NCBI GenBank assembly: GCA_903632075.3
Contig: CAHIKZ030005494.1
Coordinates: forward strand, 810,001 to 874,000
DNA length: 64,000 bases
Direction: 5' to 3'
Source of the DNA: Acanthosepion pharaonis
Taxonomy: Eukaryota; Mollusca; Cephalopoda; Sepiida; Sepiidae
Shown one piece after another: positions 19,236 to 30,689 of the stretch; within the stretch, counting starts at the first letter, position 1; each line of letters begins with the position of its first letter. The notes under the pieces are model-generated. The model saw nothing but the letters and a program-made list of their open reading frames with translations, made no database searches and had not been told where the DNA came from. Position numbers and translations under genes: made by a program.

Positions 19236-20150
19236 GTGATGTAAACGAAAGAGTGCTAATCAAGAAGGGATGTCAAACAAATCTAATGATGGCTCATTTC
19301 TTTAGATTTTGGGGAATAGATCGGCTCGGGGACTTTTCAGCACCTCCTCCTAGTGATATATGCATTGACGGAAAATAAAATTACTGCATCATGAACGTGT
19401 GTTTCAGTTTACTTAAACTTGAATTATTTTAAACATTTAAAAGTACTGGGTAGTTAAGAATTCTGTATAAAAGTCTTTAAGTTGTATTCATTATATAATT
19501 TTGCTGCATTTATTTACCTTTACGTCAATCTTCTTAAATGATATTAAATGTGCAGTCAATACAGTTGGGTTAATGATCGCACGTAGCAGGCATTCGTTTA
19601 TCTTGCAAGGTAAAGGCAGCAAACTGTTTTTGTTGGTTTTTGCTAATGCTCAGCCAATACAAAGCTCTATATTTGAGATAGAGCTTGTAATGGCGAGCTT
19701 ACCGTTAGCAAAAGAAAGTGGACGTGACAAAACAACAAATGGATATAAGACGTGGTTGAGATAAGTAAAAGAATTTTATTTTATTTCCCGTGATTTATAA
19801 GTTTTGATCGTTTTCTCGTTCCGAGGTATAGTATATGAATCGCGGAAGACTGTGAGTTTGTACGGGTTATAACACACGATAATAGCTGAGATAGACACAC
19901 GTAGAAAATCACCATGCATATGTAGTCGAATTCTATAGAGTTGTGGGAGAAATATTCCCCAAATTATCACATTATATAGTAGTTGAGAGTCTCTGCATTT
20001 TGATGTTGCTGTTGATGGTAGTGCCTTGGTGTCGCTTTGGTGACCTCGTTAAGCTTCCTGCTTTGGGTGAAATTAGTGTTGATTTTGTAGTCAGTCAGTT
20101 GCCCAAAAACAGTTACTGTAAAAACTGCATGGGCCTTTTTTCTGATTGGT
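19236..20150. other. No feature recognised
   Basis: The 87-residue open frame at 19501-19764 has no family resemblance, splice context or codon signal I can defend. A small stem (AGCTCTATATTTGAGATAGAGCT) lies at 19662. Confidence 0.5.
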
Positions 20151-20154
20151 AAGA

Positions 20155-21290
20155 TAAGGAGCAATACAAATGCAGAAGAACGTGTATCTATGTTTTATAG
20201 ATTATGTAAAAACGTTCGATAAAGTAAGCCACAAAGTTCCGTTCGAATGGATTTAAGGATAGAATAATCAAGAACCTCAATCCGCCTGCATACGGACAGA
20301 AAATGATTTCAGCAGATATGCGAAAATCGAAAGGGTTGTAAGACATGGATACGTCTTTTCACTGGACTTATTCAAGAGAATTAGAAGTCCTACACTATTC
20401 ATTATTAGCTGTTATAATCTTAACAACATAAAATTTGCAGATGATACGGTGTTAATAGCAGACACGGGAAGAAAACTACAAAAACTCGAGTATAAAAAGG
20501 TATGGAAAGCGAGAATAAAGGATTAAACAGGAAATGCAAGAAGACAGAATGCATCGTTGTTAGCAAAATGATGAACTGAAAATATAAATTAAAAATTGGT
20601 GATACCAAAATCAAACTAGTACAAAAATTTAAATAACTAGGAAGTACTTTAACAGAGGACGGAAAGTGTGACGCTGGAATCCGAAGGCGTATTGGGATAG
20701 GTAGTAAAGATGCATAACAAAAGCTAAGCAAAGAATTAAGAGACAAAAATTTCATTAGAAACAAAGAAAAGAATACGTGATACCAGTCCTCCTATATGGT
20801 AGTGAATGCTGGAAGATCTCCTCAAAGATGAAGAAGAGACTTGAAGCAGCAGAAATGTGGTTTTACAGAAGGATGCTGAAGATACCGCAAACCGAACATA
20901 AGTTTTACAGAAAATGGAAACAAAAAGGAAACTTATACTTAACATCAGGGAGAAACAGTTGAAATTTCTAAGGCATATAACGAAGAAAATTGGCTTGAAA
21001 AATCTGATAATCACAAGATAGATTGAAGGCAAGAGTAACAGGAAAACAACACATAACATAGGGCATATAATGAGGAAAGAGGGCTTGGAAATTTTTATAC
21101 TTACAAGGCATATTGAAGGCAAGTAGGAGGGGAAAACAATACATAACCTACTTAGTGGACATGAGTAAATGGATAGCGGAACAAGGTTTAGGAGAATAAC
21201 AAAAAGACAAAATTTATTAAGAGCTACGAAGGATAGGAAATTGTGGAGAGCCATGATCACCCACGTCCTGAAGAGACACAGTATATAGAA
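20155..21290 (+). pseudogene. Endonuclease-RT LINE (type 2), RT domain to 3' end
   Basis: The longest reverse-transcriptase remnant. In order: NVYLCFIDYVKTFDKVSHKV (RT motif with the first catalytic Asp), NNIKFADDTVLIADTGRKL (the Y/FADD box with both catalytic Asp), FK-LGSTLTEDGKCDAGIRR, VIPVLLYGSECWKISSKMKK, RLEAAEMWFYRRMLKIP, then the 'GLENL...IEGKRSRG', 'KWIAEQGLG' and 'LLRATKDRKLWRAMI' tail. Stops, frameshifts and a deletion between the RT motifs inactivate it. Two adjacent copies of an 85-90-base segment (about 20968-21055 and 21058-21145, both with 'GGCATATAA.GA.GAAA') show a local tandem duplication. The endonuclease half is absent. Confidence 0.88.
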
Positions 21291-21529
21291 GATGTAATTG
21301 AATCAATTGCTAGGTGTTATATAGTTCTGAAGGGTTACGACATATAAATTAGAAGAAAATATATTTTATGACACTTGTAATTTTGGACGGCATTTCGCAT
21401 GTGGGTGCGCAGAACCGGATGAAATTAAGGTCTGTTTTTGTTATATGAGCTGTGGATGTTGAAATGAGCACTTCCATTTGAGATAAAGAATTGGAGTTCT
21501 GACGGGGTACGACAAGCTACTCAATTTCT

Positions 21530-21955
21530 TGCCTTGATAGGGTTAACTGTCGCTACTCTATCGCTGTTTCTATGCCAAATGTTCAGAAGAGCTCCATTCT
21601 TTAGTTCTGCCAGTTTAAACCTTTACTGCTGAGACACGCCATGCTACTTCCTCGGAGTTGAATCACCCACGTTTCCTTTCGTGTTTCAAATATAAGAAGA
21701 ATGTTCCGCTCAAAGTTTTTCCCAAGAACTGCCACTTTGTGGAAAAAAAAAACTCCTATGTGGATGCTTCCCTGAACACTTTAATCTTGTCCTCTTCAAG
21801 AGAAGGGTCAGTTGTTATCTATACTCTTTATCCTCAAAATCCCCATTTCCTACAATTTCCTCTTCCATTTATATCACACATCTCATACATCATCACCATT
21901 TTTAATCCCTCTACCTTAAGTGGCTCTTGAGCCTGGAATTATATTCAGTATCAAA
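21530..21955 (+). pseudogene. CR1-like LINE 3' end
   Basis: LTVATLSLF leads to a scrambled region and then KVFPKNCHFVEKKNS; in the neighbouring frame this is KFFPRTATLW, the FFPRTA.LWN block of CR1 tails. The 3' UTR ends CCCTCTACCTTAAGTGGCTC-TTGAGCCTGGAATT, the same formula as the tails at 50.8, 58.4 and 61.3 kb. Confidence 0.75.
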
Positions 21956-22244
21956 AACAAGGTATTTTCTGACCTGTTTAATTTGTTGTATTTTTTTCTT
22001 GTTTACCTTCATAAAAATACAAGTTTTTTAGCCAGGATTTGAATTTGATTCCTAGCAACGGAGTTTTTATTTCACGTAATCATGAAAAATAGTAGCCATT
22101 GGCTGTCATTAACTGGTTGTTTCCAGGGCAACAAACCCAAACGTTAATCTTCGTATATTTAAGATAATTCTTCCTACCTTGACATTTTGGTAAATTCTTA
22201 ATTTCCAGCACGCCGCAAATCGGGTGCCATGAACAAAATGTAAT
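21956..22244. other. No feature recognised
   Basis: Contains GGATTTGAATTTGATTCCTAG near 22035, possibly an old tRNA-SINE B box. Confidence 0.45.
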
Positions 22245-22515
22245 TTACGAGGGTCGGCTGAAAAGTTCATAGGCTGACCAAGATTCTCTCCTGGAATGTG
22301 ACCAAATGAGGTTTGTTTTTCAACATAGTTCCCCCTTGCGGTCCACACACTTCTTCCATCGGTGTTGCAGTGCTAAGATCCCATTGATGAAAAAGCTTTC
22401 ATCCTCTTGGACCAAAATATAAAAAAATAAATCATCAACAGTAGATATAAGGTCATCATCACTGCGATACTATTTCCCAGGCAAGCTATTTTTCATGTTG
22501 GGGAACAGTTACGTC
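22245..22515 (-). pseudogene. Mariner-like transposase C-terminus and terminal repeat
   Basis: The minus strand reads LFPNMKNSLPGK, stop, YRSDDDLISTVDDLFFYIL, VQEDESFFINGILALQHRWK and KCVDRKG. This fits the end of a mariner transposase (LFP.LK..L.G..F.SDE.....V...F......F..GI..L..RW.KC). A one-base insertion in a G-run then shifts the frame. The element ends with ACTTTTCAGCCGACCCTCGT (plus-strand complement at 22245-22265), typical of a mariner terminal repeat. The catalytic region is missing. Confidence 0.8.
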
Positions 22516-22940
22516 GTACACAAAAAATTAGATATATACATATATACAAGTGTCCCACGCAAATAAATTATGACATACGCTTGAACAGTGTGTAAGAAAG
22601 GGGAACCTTACTTGTTATATTTCCCAAATGGAAAACAAAGATTACGACTTCTTCTCTATGACTCGGGTTAGGTCATGTGTATTTTTTTTCCTGTAAGACC
22701 TACCGCTGTGGCCTAAGAACGTCCTTCCTCTCTGGGTTCTACATGACAACCGCTCTCGTCAATCTTCCCCCGACGTCATTCACCGGTCGTCACAAGGTCC
22801 TCGTGACTATCTCAATGGAAGGGAGATAATCACCATTTGTAATCCAAGAGAAACGTTGAAATGAAAATGACATAGCCGCTGCGCAAAGAGGCTCACATTG
22901 TTTTTTTTTTTTTTTTAGGGAAATGAACCTGCTGATAGGG
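22516..22940. other. No feature recognised
   Basis: Locally GC-rich (22690-22800) without an identifiable family. Confidence 0.45.
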
Positions 22941-22954
22941 TTAACAAGATGGTG

Positions 22955-24230
22955 GAAATTTTAAAGAATTTGAGCGGATACCACTTTGTAGCAAACGAGG
23001 TTAGGGTTAGGGTCTTTCTAAATCAATAAATTCAACACGTGAAAGATTTTGTAAAAGTTGCCCAGAAAAGAAGAGAAAGAGAATATTACATTTATGTGTA
23101 GCACAAAAGAAAGAAAGAAAAAAAAAACAACATTTATATGCTAGCTATAGTGTGCGTGTTTGATGCGCGACATGGTTGTGATAAATTAAAGTCACCGCCC
23201 AAGGGAATGTTTCCCCGGAGGAAATGAGACGTCCTGCCATTACTGCACCCTGAGAAAGAGAAAAAAGTGAAAGAGAGAAAAAAGTGAAAGAGAGGGAGTT
23301 TTATATCTCTTCCTTTCGTAGTCCTGAATAGAATGCCACCTAGCGGGTCTACTGGCAAACAAGATAGGATAATTCCGCAATTACTCGATTTTTGTATATT
23401 CATTTAGGGGATGAAAAAGAAAAATACTAAAAAATATCTTGTAACGGATGTGATTGTTTAAGAATTGTGGTAGAAAGGTGTTATGCCATAATACCTATTC
23501 TAATGTAATGGACTCTCCCACAGATAATAAGTAGTAGTAGTAGCAATAGCGGTCGCCAGTTCGGCTCTGTGGTGTTGAGCGAGTCAGACGATATCGGACA
23601 ATGAAGTACCAACCATCATAACTAGATTGCTGCGTCATTAACTCTTATTTCCAAGTTCCTAACGTTTTGTACGTCGAACCTAATTTAGGACGACTTATTG
23701 AAATACAAGCCTCCACTGTGAAAACTACTCTACAACAAAAGGTTTGGGATTTTCAAAAGAAATGAACCCAACATGTGGATGATTTTTATACATAATTTTT
23801 GTAAGGGGAACCACATAACTCACAAAAGAAGAGAAAAAGAATATTATATTTACGTGGACACAGATAACCAATAAAAAAAGAACGTAGAAACATTTATTGG
23901 ATTACTGGTTTATGTAGGTATGTATGTATGTATGTGTGTGTCACCAAACCACGTATTAGATCCCCCTCGATCTACTACGTGGTTTAGTGAAATTAAGTAG
24001 TCGGTTTGCCGGGAGACGAAGAAGACTGTCAGAATAGGAAGTGTCTCGTGTTGTCACTACTACATCCCAGAGAAAAATCGAAATAAAATAAGAGAGAGAG
24101 AGAGAGAGAGTCAGAGTTAGAGACATTTCCTTTTATACCACTGACTGCTATGCCACCTAGTGGTGTTAAGCGAAGTCCATTGATAGAAAAGACGGGGTTG
24201 TCGGAGTTAGCTCCTCCTTAATTCCCTAAT
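22955..24230 (+). repeat. Diverged direct duplication (22955-23400 and 23755-24230)
   Basis: Shared anchors in the same order are AAAAGAAGAGAAAGAGAATA, 'ACATTTAT', 'AAATTAA..AGTC', a purine-rich GAGA tract, 'CCTTT.GTA/ATACCACTGA' and 'ATGCCACCTAG.GG'. The spacing is about 810 bases. It might be two solo LTR-like copies of one element. Confidence 0.5.
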
Positions 24231-24500
24231 TATTCACTAGGAGTCGTTCTCCCTACACTATAAATACTGGGCGACTTCTTGCCTCATTCTCTTTTTCACT
24301 TTGCTTTTCAGCGAACATATCTACAATGTAAGCTTTCGCAAAAGCTAAGCGTCTACCCACTTGTGGGAAGTCGCCGTGAACATTATACCCACACACACGT
24401 ACGTACAAACTTTCACCAATATACAAATTCTTTACGTTCACACACAAACACAAATGTTGATGTCTTTGTCACTTGTAAATTTGTTGTTTAATACATATAT
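24231..24500 (+). promoter_or_regulatory. TATA-like box in possible LTR
   Basis: CACTATAAATACTGGGCGAC at about 24257 is a good TATA box in a GC-richer context, 0-100 bases downstream of the second copy of the direct duplication. Transcription would start near 24290 if it is used. No LTR boundaries (TG...CA), primer-binding site or gag/pol frame was found, so the LTR reading is tentative. Confidence 0.3.
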
Positions 24501-25210
24501 TTGTTGACATATATATATCGGTCTTGTTTGTTTTCTTTACATCTTCGGTTGGACTCAACTTCAGTCCGCCATTTTCTTGTAGTTGGACCTTCTTTTAACA
24601 GGAATAAACAGCACGTGTTTCTAATCCAACAACACTTTGACCTACACGGTCCTCTACAAGGTAATAATCATCACATCTTGCTTTTTTTCCAAACCTTAAA
24701 AAGAGTTTGAAAAAGAGAATAATGTTCATTATGTTTTTTAATGATTCGGAGGTAATAGCAACACGCAATGGTCAAAAATGAAATGTCCTTTGGAAGGGTT
24801 AAGAAAAATTGAGAAGTGATGTGCGTTGAATTACAGGTTGAATATGTGGACTTTATTATGGCTTGATTTCATTTCCTTCTTGGTCGGGCCTAGAACTTGT
24901 CAACACCCCCTCGAATATGCGTAAATAGTGACTGATTACTGAAATACGAAAATGACAGTTTAAAAAATACATAAAACCATTGAGTCTGTTGCGGTCACTA
25001 CTTCGAGTTCAACTCAAAGCAGCGGTAACCAAAATTTTCATATGTAAATGACAAATAAATAAACAAACATCTCATTGTTTAAATTGAAACTACGTATTTT
25101 TTACAAAAATTACAATTTTTGGAAACAGTGGATAAATGTGTGTGCGCATGTGTATGCATGTGTGTGAGAGAGAAACTGCTTGTAAGTTCTTGGCAGTTGT
25201 GGCAAAATTA
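24501..25210. other. No feature recognised
   Basis: Continuation of the previous unit to about 24670, then AT-rich. A TGTGTGCGCATG tract lies at about 25137-25165. Confidence 0.45.
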
Positions 25211-25214
25211 CGTA

Positions 25215-25398
25215 CAGTGTAACCCGGATATAAGAGATCTGGATATAAGAAAAACCCGGATATAAGAGAGATTTTCTCTGGTCCCAAATTAGAGCCTGTG
25301 TTAATGTATATAAAATAGATCAAACCCGGATATAAGAGAAACCCGGATATAAGAGACTTCTCCGGTCCTGACAACTCTCTTATATCCGGGTTACACTG
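25215..25398. mobile_element. Pogo/Tc1-like MITE, 184 bp, TA target duplication
   Basis: Same family as 13658-13827: CAGTGTAACCCGGATATAAG at the left end, its reverse complement at the right, TA on both sides (25213-25214, 25399-25400). It has an extra degenerate ATAAGAGATCTGGATATAAG unit at the left. Non-coding. Confidence 0.9.
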
Positions 25399-25399
25399 T

Positions 25400-26595
25400 A
25401 CATGCCCGACAGCCGTGGTATTCAGGGAAACAAAAATGGGGAAAAGAGAGAGATTTTTGAAAACTCGTTGCTTTTTTTTATACTCATACCATGTGACCCT
25501 AGTCACGTGTCGACATGTCTAAGGGGTGGGGGTAATCCCATTTCCGCCAGATTTGTTTGTCTATAAAAATCTATCTTCTTGTTTATTTTATTTCTCTATA
25601 TGGTTTTAGTTCGTACATGTATTTGTCAGTATGTAAAAAAAACAAAAACAATCCTTTTGTAATGTCTGTAGCAATAAAAACGTGTGTGCAAATGTTATCT
25701 CTTCATCCAGTTCTCAATATGGCTTACATTTTTAAGTTTAGCAACAGCCTTCAAGAGAAGTGATTATGTTTCTTGTTCAGTTGAAAAATTCCCTTTCAAA
25801 CAGATAAAAACATCAAATACAGAAACTGGAAAGGTGAGATGTTTTCTTTTCTTTCATACTGCTATCTTTCGCTTTCCAAAAATAATGTCTGGCCAAATTA
25901 TTATATACAAAACTTGCAAAAGAACGTTTTTACAAGATAAGAAAGAGTAAATAAAAGATAAAATTGATCATAACCATCATCAGATGTTACAACATTTCTT
26001 TTCTGATTCTTATCAGACCATTATTCTCAGACATTTTTTATGGTTTGAAGTGTTATTAAAACCAAAGCTAAGCTGGTTCTTTTGGTTGCTTTTGTTGATG
26101 CCACAATGTTTCGACTAAGCCATTCTCTTTCCATCCAGTTTGTAAATAGACCAAAAGAATGAGTTAAATTGCATCATAGTAACACCTATAATAAAAGACA
26201 TGTAATCTGATAGGTCAACAAGAGGACAACAAAACAACAAATTTAAAACTAATACAAAATGCATTTACATTGTATATTATAACAGTGATTCGTTTAAAGG
26301 AACATGAGCAAACAATGAATCAAATAATGGAGGCAGAATTAAATAAATTGAGAAATACTGATGAGCAGCTTGAAGATCTTAGATAATATAACTGTGACTA
26401 AATGTTAAAAGTAGAGTTCAGGTAAGTTAAGTTGGCATTTAAGTCTACAGTTTGAAAGTTCAGTTCACATGTCTGGTGAAAGTATCAAAAACTTGTTGGT
26501 TAAGTCCAATGTTAAACCTTCCATAGTATTTTAACTGAAGTGTATGGAGTAGGTTGTTTGAGTCTGGATGATATGCATCCAGCAATTTCCTAAAC
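25400..26595. other. No feature recognised
   Basis: AT-rich. The 88-residue frame at 25684-25950 and the 68-residue frame at 25557 resemble no family. Confidence 0.5.
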
Positions 26596-26596
26596 A

Positions 26597-26820
26597 AGCT
26601 AAGTTAAGTTGACAGGAGAGCCAGAAGCAGGGACTTATGTATAGCTGGAAGTTCAAGGCTTTTGTGAGCAGGTCCATAAACGCTGATCAACTAGGTGAGT
26701 TAGGTCGAGATAGAGATGCCGGAAATAGGGACCAATGCATAGCTGCAGGCTCAGGGCTTTTGTAAGCAGGTCTAATAATGCCGATCAACCAGGTGAGTTA
26801 GGTTGAAAGGGCCAGAAGTA
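26597..26820 (+). repeat. 97-bp tandem repeat, two copies
   Basis: AGGTGAGTTAGGT recurs at 26694 and 26791. Each unit carries 'GCCGGAAATAGGGAC', 'ATAGCTG', 'GGCTTTTGT.AGCAGGTC' and 'GCTGATCAAC'-type blocks. The first copy is diverged. Confidence 0.8.
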
Positions 26821-27175
26821 ATAAAGGCCAGGAATGCTGGAAGATAAGGGTCTGTGATAGCCAGTAATAATAGAGGCCAGAAATGCCGAAAGAGAAGGTC
26901 CTGTGGTAGCCAGTAATAATAGAGGTCAGAAATGCCAGATGATAAGGTCCTGTGGTAGCCAGTAATAATAGAGGTCAGAAATGCCAGAAGATAAGGGCCT
27001 GTGGTAGCCAGTAATATTAAAAGCCAGAAGATAAGGTCCTGTGGTAGCCAGTAATAATAGAGGTCAGAAATGCCAAAAGATAAGGGCCTGTGGTAGCCAG
27101 TAATATTAAAAGCCAGAAGATAAGGTCCTGTGGTAGCCAGTAATAATAAAGGCCAGAAATTTCAGAAGTAAGAGT
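26821..27175 (+). repeat. 49-bp minisatellite with 40-bp variants
   Basis: TAGCCAGTAATAATAGAGG starts at 26859, 26907, 26956, 27005, 27045, 27094 and 27134. The spacings are 48, 49, 49, 40, 49 and 40. The short units lack the nine bases around 'CAGAAATGC', and the 49-40 pair is itself repeated, suggesting a higher-order unit. Confidence 0.93.
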
Positions 27176-27179
27176 GGAT

Positions 27180-28185
27180 CAGACAGCCTAATTAGCATCC
27201 AGTTGGCAGAACAAAAATAAATTGGCAAGTAACTCAAATCTTAACCTGTCCAAGCACCCTGGCCACAATGGCCAGGGGCCTACATTTCTCCTTCTCCTCA
27301 TCCTCCCTCATGTTCAGCAAGAAATCCCCAGGTTATATGATAAGGGAGCATAAACATTAACTGGTCCTGCATACCCACTTAATATTTAAAGAAAATAAAT
27401 TCAAAGTTGCAACAAAGTTTAAAGGTATAAAAATGTTCACAAAGAGTATTCAGACTAAGTTCGTAATACTGAAACAACAAAAAAGACATGGATTTCGAGT
27501 TGTTAATACAACATGCCATCATCACAAACACAGTCTAATATAGTTTGTGTTAAATAAAACTCCTAATTATTCAATGGTGAATGAAATGTTATTTGCTTAG
27601 TTTAATAGTAAAAAGTATTGAATATAAACAAGATATTTACCAATTTATAAAGAAATAAATATGAAAACAAATTTTTTATTAATAAATTTATAATCATTTA
27701 CTAAATTATTAAAATATATGAACCAACTCTAAGGAAATCCTTATTATTTACCATTTTATAAAGTTTGAATTGAATGGCAATTAGCCAATGTTTTGTTTTG
27801 CCAACCATTCCAATAAACAACATAACAAATAAATAGTGGAAATAAACAATCTAATAAATAGTGTTAATTATTTTTCTTGTAAATTCTCAAGAACAAAAAT
27901 ATGAATAAATTCACTTTCATCATATGTTTAGGTTTTACTACAATTCTAATTATGGATGAATTAATAGCCTGATCAAAGGGGAAGATACATTAAGGATTGG
28001 TGAATCCAAAAATGACTTAGTTCTACAGTGATGGGAATATAATCCTGTTCCTTTATTGCCTGAAAGACATCACCAAATATTACATTTTGCTAAAAATGTT
28101 TTTCCTGAAAATGAGAAGTACTTTTGAGCCATTCACAAGAAAACAGACTTTCCAGGAAATTCTTTTCTTTCTTCTCTAATATGGA
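27180..28185. other. No feature recognised
   Basis: Contains a small stem CCTGGCCA-CAA-TGGCCAGG near 27270 and then AT-rich sequence. Confidence 0.5.
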
Positions 28186-28189
28186 ATGA

Positions 28190-28830
28190 GTAAGACAATT
28201 CCTTCATTAATTATGACCCTAATTAGACCATTCCTCTCTAATATGTCCCAAAAAGGACCATCTTTCATTGATATGACCCCCCAATGAGACCATTTCTCTC
28301 TAATATGTCCCAATAGGACCATCTTTCATTAATATGATCCCAGTGGGACCATTCCTGTCTAATGTATCACCATTAACACTATTCCTCACTAATATAGCTG
28401 TAAAGAGAGCATTTTTAATTAATATTATCACAATTAGACCATCCCTCACTATTATAGCTGCAATAAAAATATTCTTCATTTGTATGACCAAAATGTCATC
28501 ATTCCTCACTAATATGTCCTCCATCAACATTCTTTATAAAGATAAACAACTAAATCCATTCCTCTCTAATATCACCTTATTAGGACTACTATTCATTCAC
28601 CTGTCCAAAATGGAACCATACTTCATTAATATATCCAACAAATTTAATTTCTCACTATTATGGCTTCAATAAGATTAGTTCTAACATGACCCCTTTTGTA
28701 CCATTCTTCATTAATATGACCCCAGCTTGCACTATTCTTCAATAAAATGGTTCCAATAGAATCATTCTTCACTAATATGACTCCAATGGGAATTATTTTT
28801 CTCTAATATAACCCCACGGTAGTAAAAACA
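28190..28830. repeat. About 30-bp degenerate minisatellite
   Basis: About 20 units of the type ACCATTCCTCTCTAATATG-TCCCAATAGG alternating with ACCATCTTTCATTAATATG-ATCCCAGTGGG, so a dimer of about 60 bases. The 112-residue plus-strand frame (28334-28672) and the 76-residue minus frame exist because the unit is mostly divisible by three; both are repeat artefacts. Confidence 0.92.
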
Positions 28831-29194
28831 GAACCAATGAATAAACTTATACCAAAGCTTTATTGCACTTTACTCTGACTACTCATCTACTAATGGATAT
28901 TACAGGGTGCTTTTTATACCTCTTAGCTCTTAAGGGGAGATAACTGATGATTTATCAGTACACCCACTGGGACCATTCCACCCTAGTATGACCGGATCAT
29001 TTTTAACTAATAATATAACAATGTTCTATAAATATTCAGTATTCAACTCATTGTTTTTCTCAGTACTTGAAATTAAAATAAGCTTTTATTTGTTGAGACA
29101 AGAATTAAATCATCTTAAAACAAAGATAATAGTTTATTTATGTCATATTCTGTGCTAATAGGAATATATATTTGAAAAACAAGGTGGATAAAAT

Positions 29195-30090
29195 AAGTAA
29201 AGGTTTATTGTAAGAAAAAAAAAACAGTACAATATGAATAAAGGTAACAGTTATGTATAAGGTTGTCGCAATTCAATCCAGTAGTGAATGCTACTATTAG
29301 AAGGTTGGTAGTTCTTGTGTAAGTCTGAGTCATACTCAACAGATCCCAGCTAGTAATATTTACCAAACCCCTCATGGGGTAGAATGTGGAACAAGACCGA
29401 ATTTAATGCGGGGCAATCCAAGCCAATAGGCTTAGCCAAAAATTCCCCGTAAACCCCGCATAAATGGACGAGACTGAGAGTTTGATCGTCTAGCTGGAAT
29501 TGATCCCAGCTAGTATATTTAGCTACCCCCCCCCACGAGGGTTGCATGTGGCACAAGGCCGGTTTAATGTGGGTTGTCTGAGCCTTTAGGCTCGGCCAAA
29601 AATATTCCTTTTTGATCCCGTATAAACAGGTTCATAGGCAGTCCACCTCCCCAAACAAGACTCTGCCATTCGGCGGAACCTCATCCGGGTTCATCTCTGC
29701 CCAAAGGCAGAGAGTTTGACTGTCTAGCTGGAACAGATCACAGCTAGAATATTTAGCTACCCCACCACGAGGGTTGCATGTGGCACAAGGCCGGTTTAAC
29801 GTGGGTTCTTCGAGCCTGAAGCTCGGCCAAAAATATTCCCTATTTGAACCTGCATAACCGTGTTCAGGGGCAGTCTACCTCCCCGAACAAGACTTTGCCT
29901 TTCGGCAGAGCCTTGTCCAGGTTCCTCTCTGCCCGAAAGCAGAGAGTTCAACTGTTTAGCTGGAACAGGTCACAACTAGTTTCTGTAGTCTATTGACTTA
30001 CAGATACTTATAGGTAGTTACTATGTATAGTGTCATCACTCATGGGGGTGACAGGTTATTCTATTGCATCAATTTATAACTCAACTAACA
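29195..30090 (-). repeat. Element H containing a 234-bp GC-richer tandem array
   Basis: The minus-strand outer parts (AATAACCTGTCACCCCCATG at 30060 and AGCTGGGATCTG near 29345, running to 29200) match 45622-45900 on the plus strand, where they are adjacent. Between them lies a tandem array with unit starts at 29342, 29502 and 29736 and end at 29968 (units 160, 234 and 233 bases). Each unit has GTTGCATGTGGCACAAGGCC, 'GGCTCGGCCAAAAATATTCC' and CTCTGCC/GGCAGAG inverted pairs. The first unit has an internal deletion. Confidence 0.85.
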
Positions 30091-30680
30091 AATGAGTTGG
30101 CTGATAGTTTTATCCTTGTTATCCATGAAGAAAAATTGAGGGGCTTTGAATAAGTCATAAAATCCACCAGTTTTTGTGGAAAAGATTTGCCTTACAATTA
30201 CTTTTAGTCTTCCTCAAGTTTCTAAAACATTTGTAGAAACATTTCTATAAATCCATCAGTTGCGCCCTGTGAAGAATAAATCTAAAATCAGGCCCGTGTT
30301 ATAAATAACCAATTGAATATCTTTAGAGCTGGGAAAATAAGCCATCTCATTTGTTTGACTTCTACAGTAAACTTGAAGTATCTGGTTGACTTAAAATCTG
30401 ACTTGAGCCTCTGAAGATAGCATTTAGTCATTTGACACAAATATCCACTGAAAATAAAATCAAATATCAACCCAATGAGTAATTATTGGACATATACACA
30501 CACATTTTTTTTATTTTTAATAATTTCATCACTCAGAGAAACAAAATAATACAACTTTTACATTCTTTTTGTTACTTCTGTTGTTAATATGAAATCTGAG
30601 TCAATCTGGTTAACAGTTTTCTTCAGGTGTATAATCTCTAAAAAAAGATAAGGTGTCACTTTTCCCTTAAAATGGTGGAA
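30091..30680. other. No feature recognised
   Basis: AT-rich, unassigned. Confidence 0.55.
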
Positions 30681-30689
30681 AAAAAAAGA

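Noticed and set aside
20736..21260. 174-codon minus-strand open frame, the longest in the window
   Set aside because: It is antisense to the type-2 LINE remnant, whose plus-strand translation matches the known protein order; the minus frame is a shadow.
22998..23013. Telomere-like TTAGGG units
   Set aside because: Only two units occur; chance in a repeat-rich region.
25684..25950. 88-codon plus-strand frame as a host exon
   Set aside because: No recognised domain, no convincing splice sites and a composition like the AT-rich flank.
28300..28672. 112-codon plus-strand repeat protein
   Set aside because: It follows the 30-base minisatellite exactly, and the opposite strand is also open, as expected for a stop-poor repeat.
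28190..28830. CRISPR-like array of about 30-base units
   Set aside because: Units are contiguous and degenerate, with no constant repeat separated by unique spacers, and the genome is eukaryotic.
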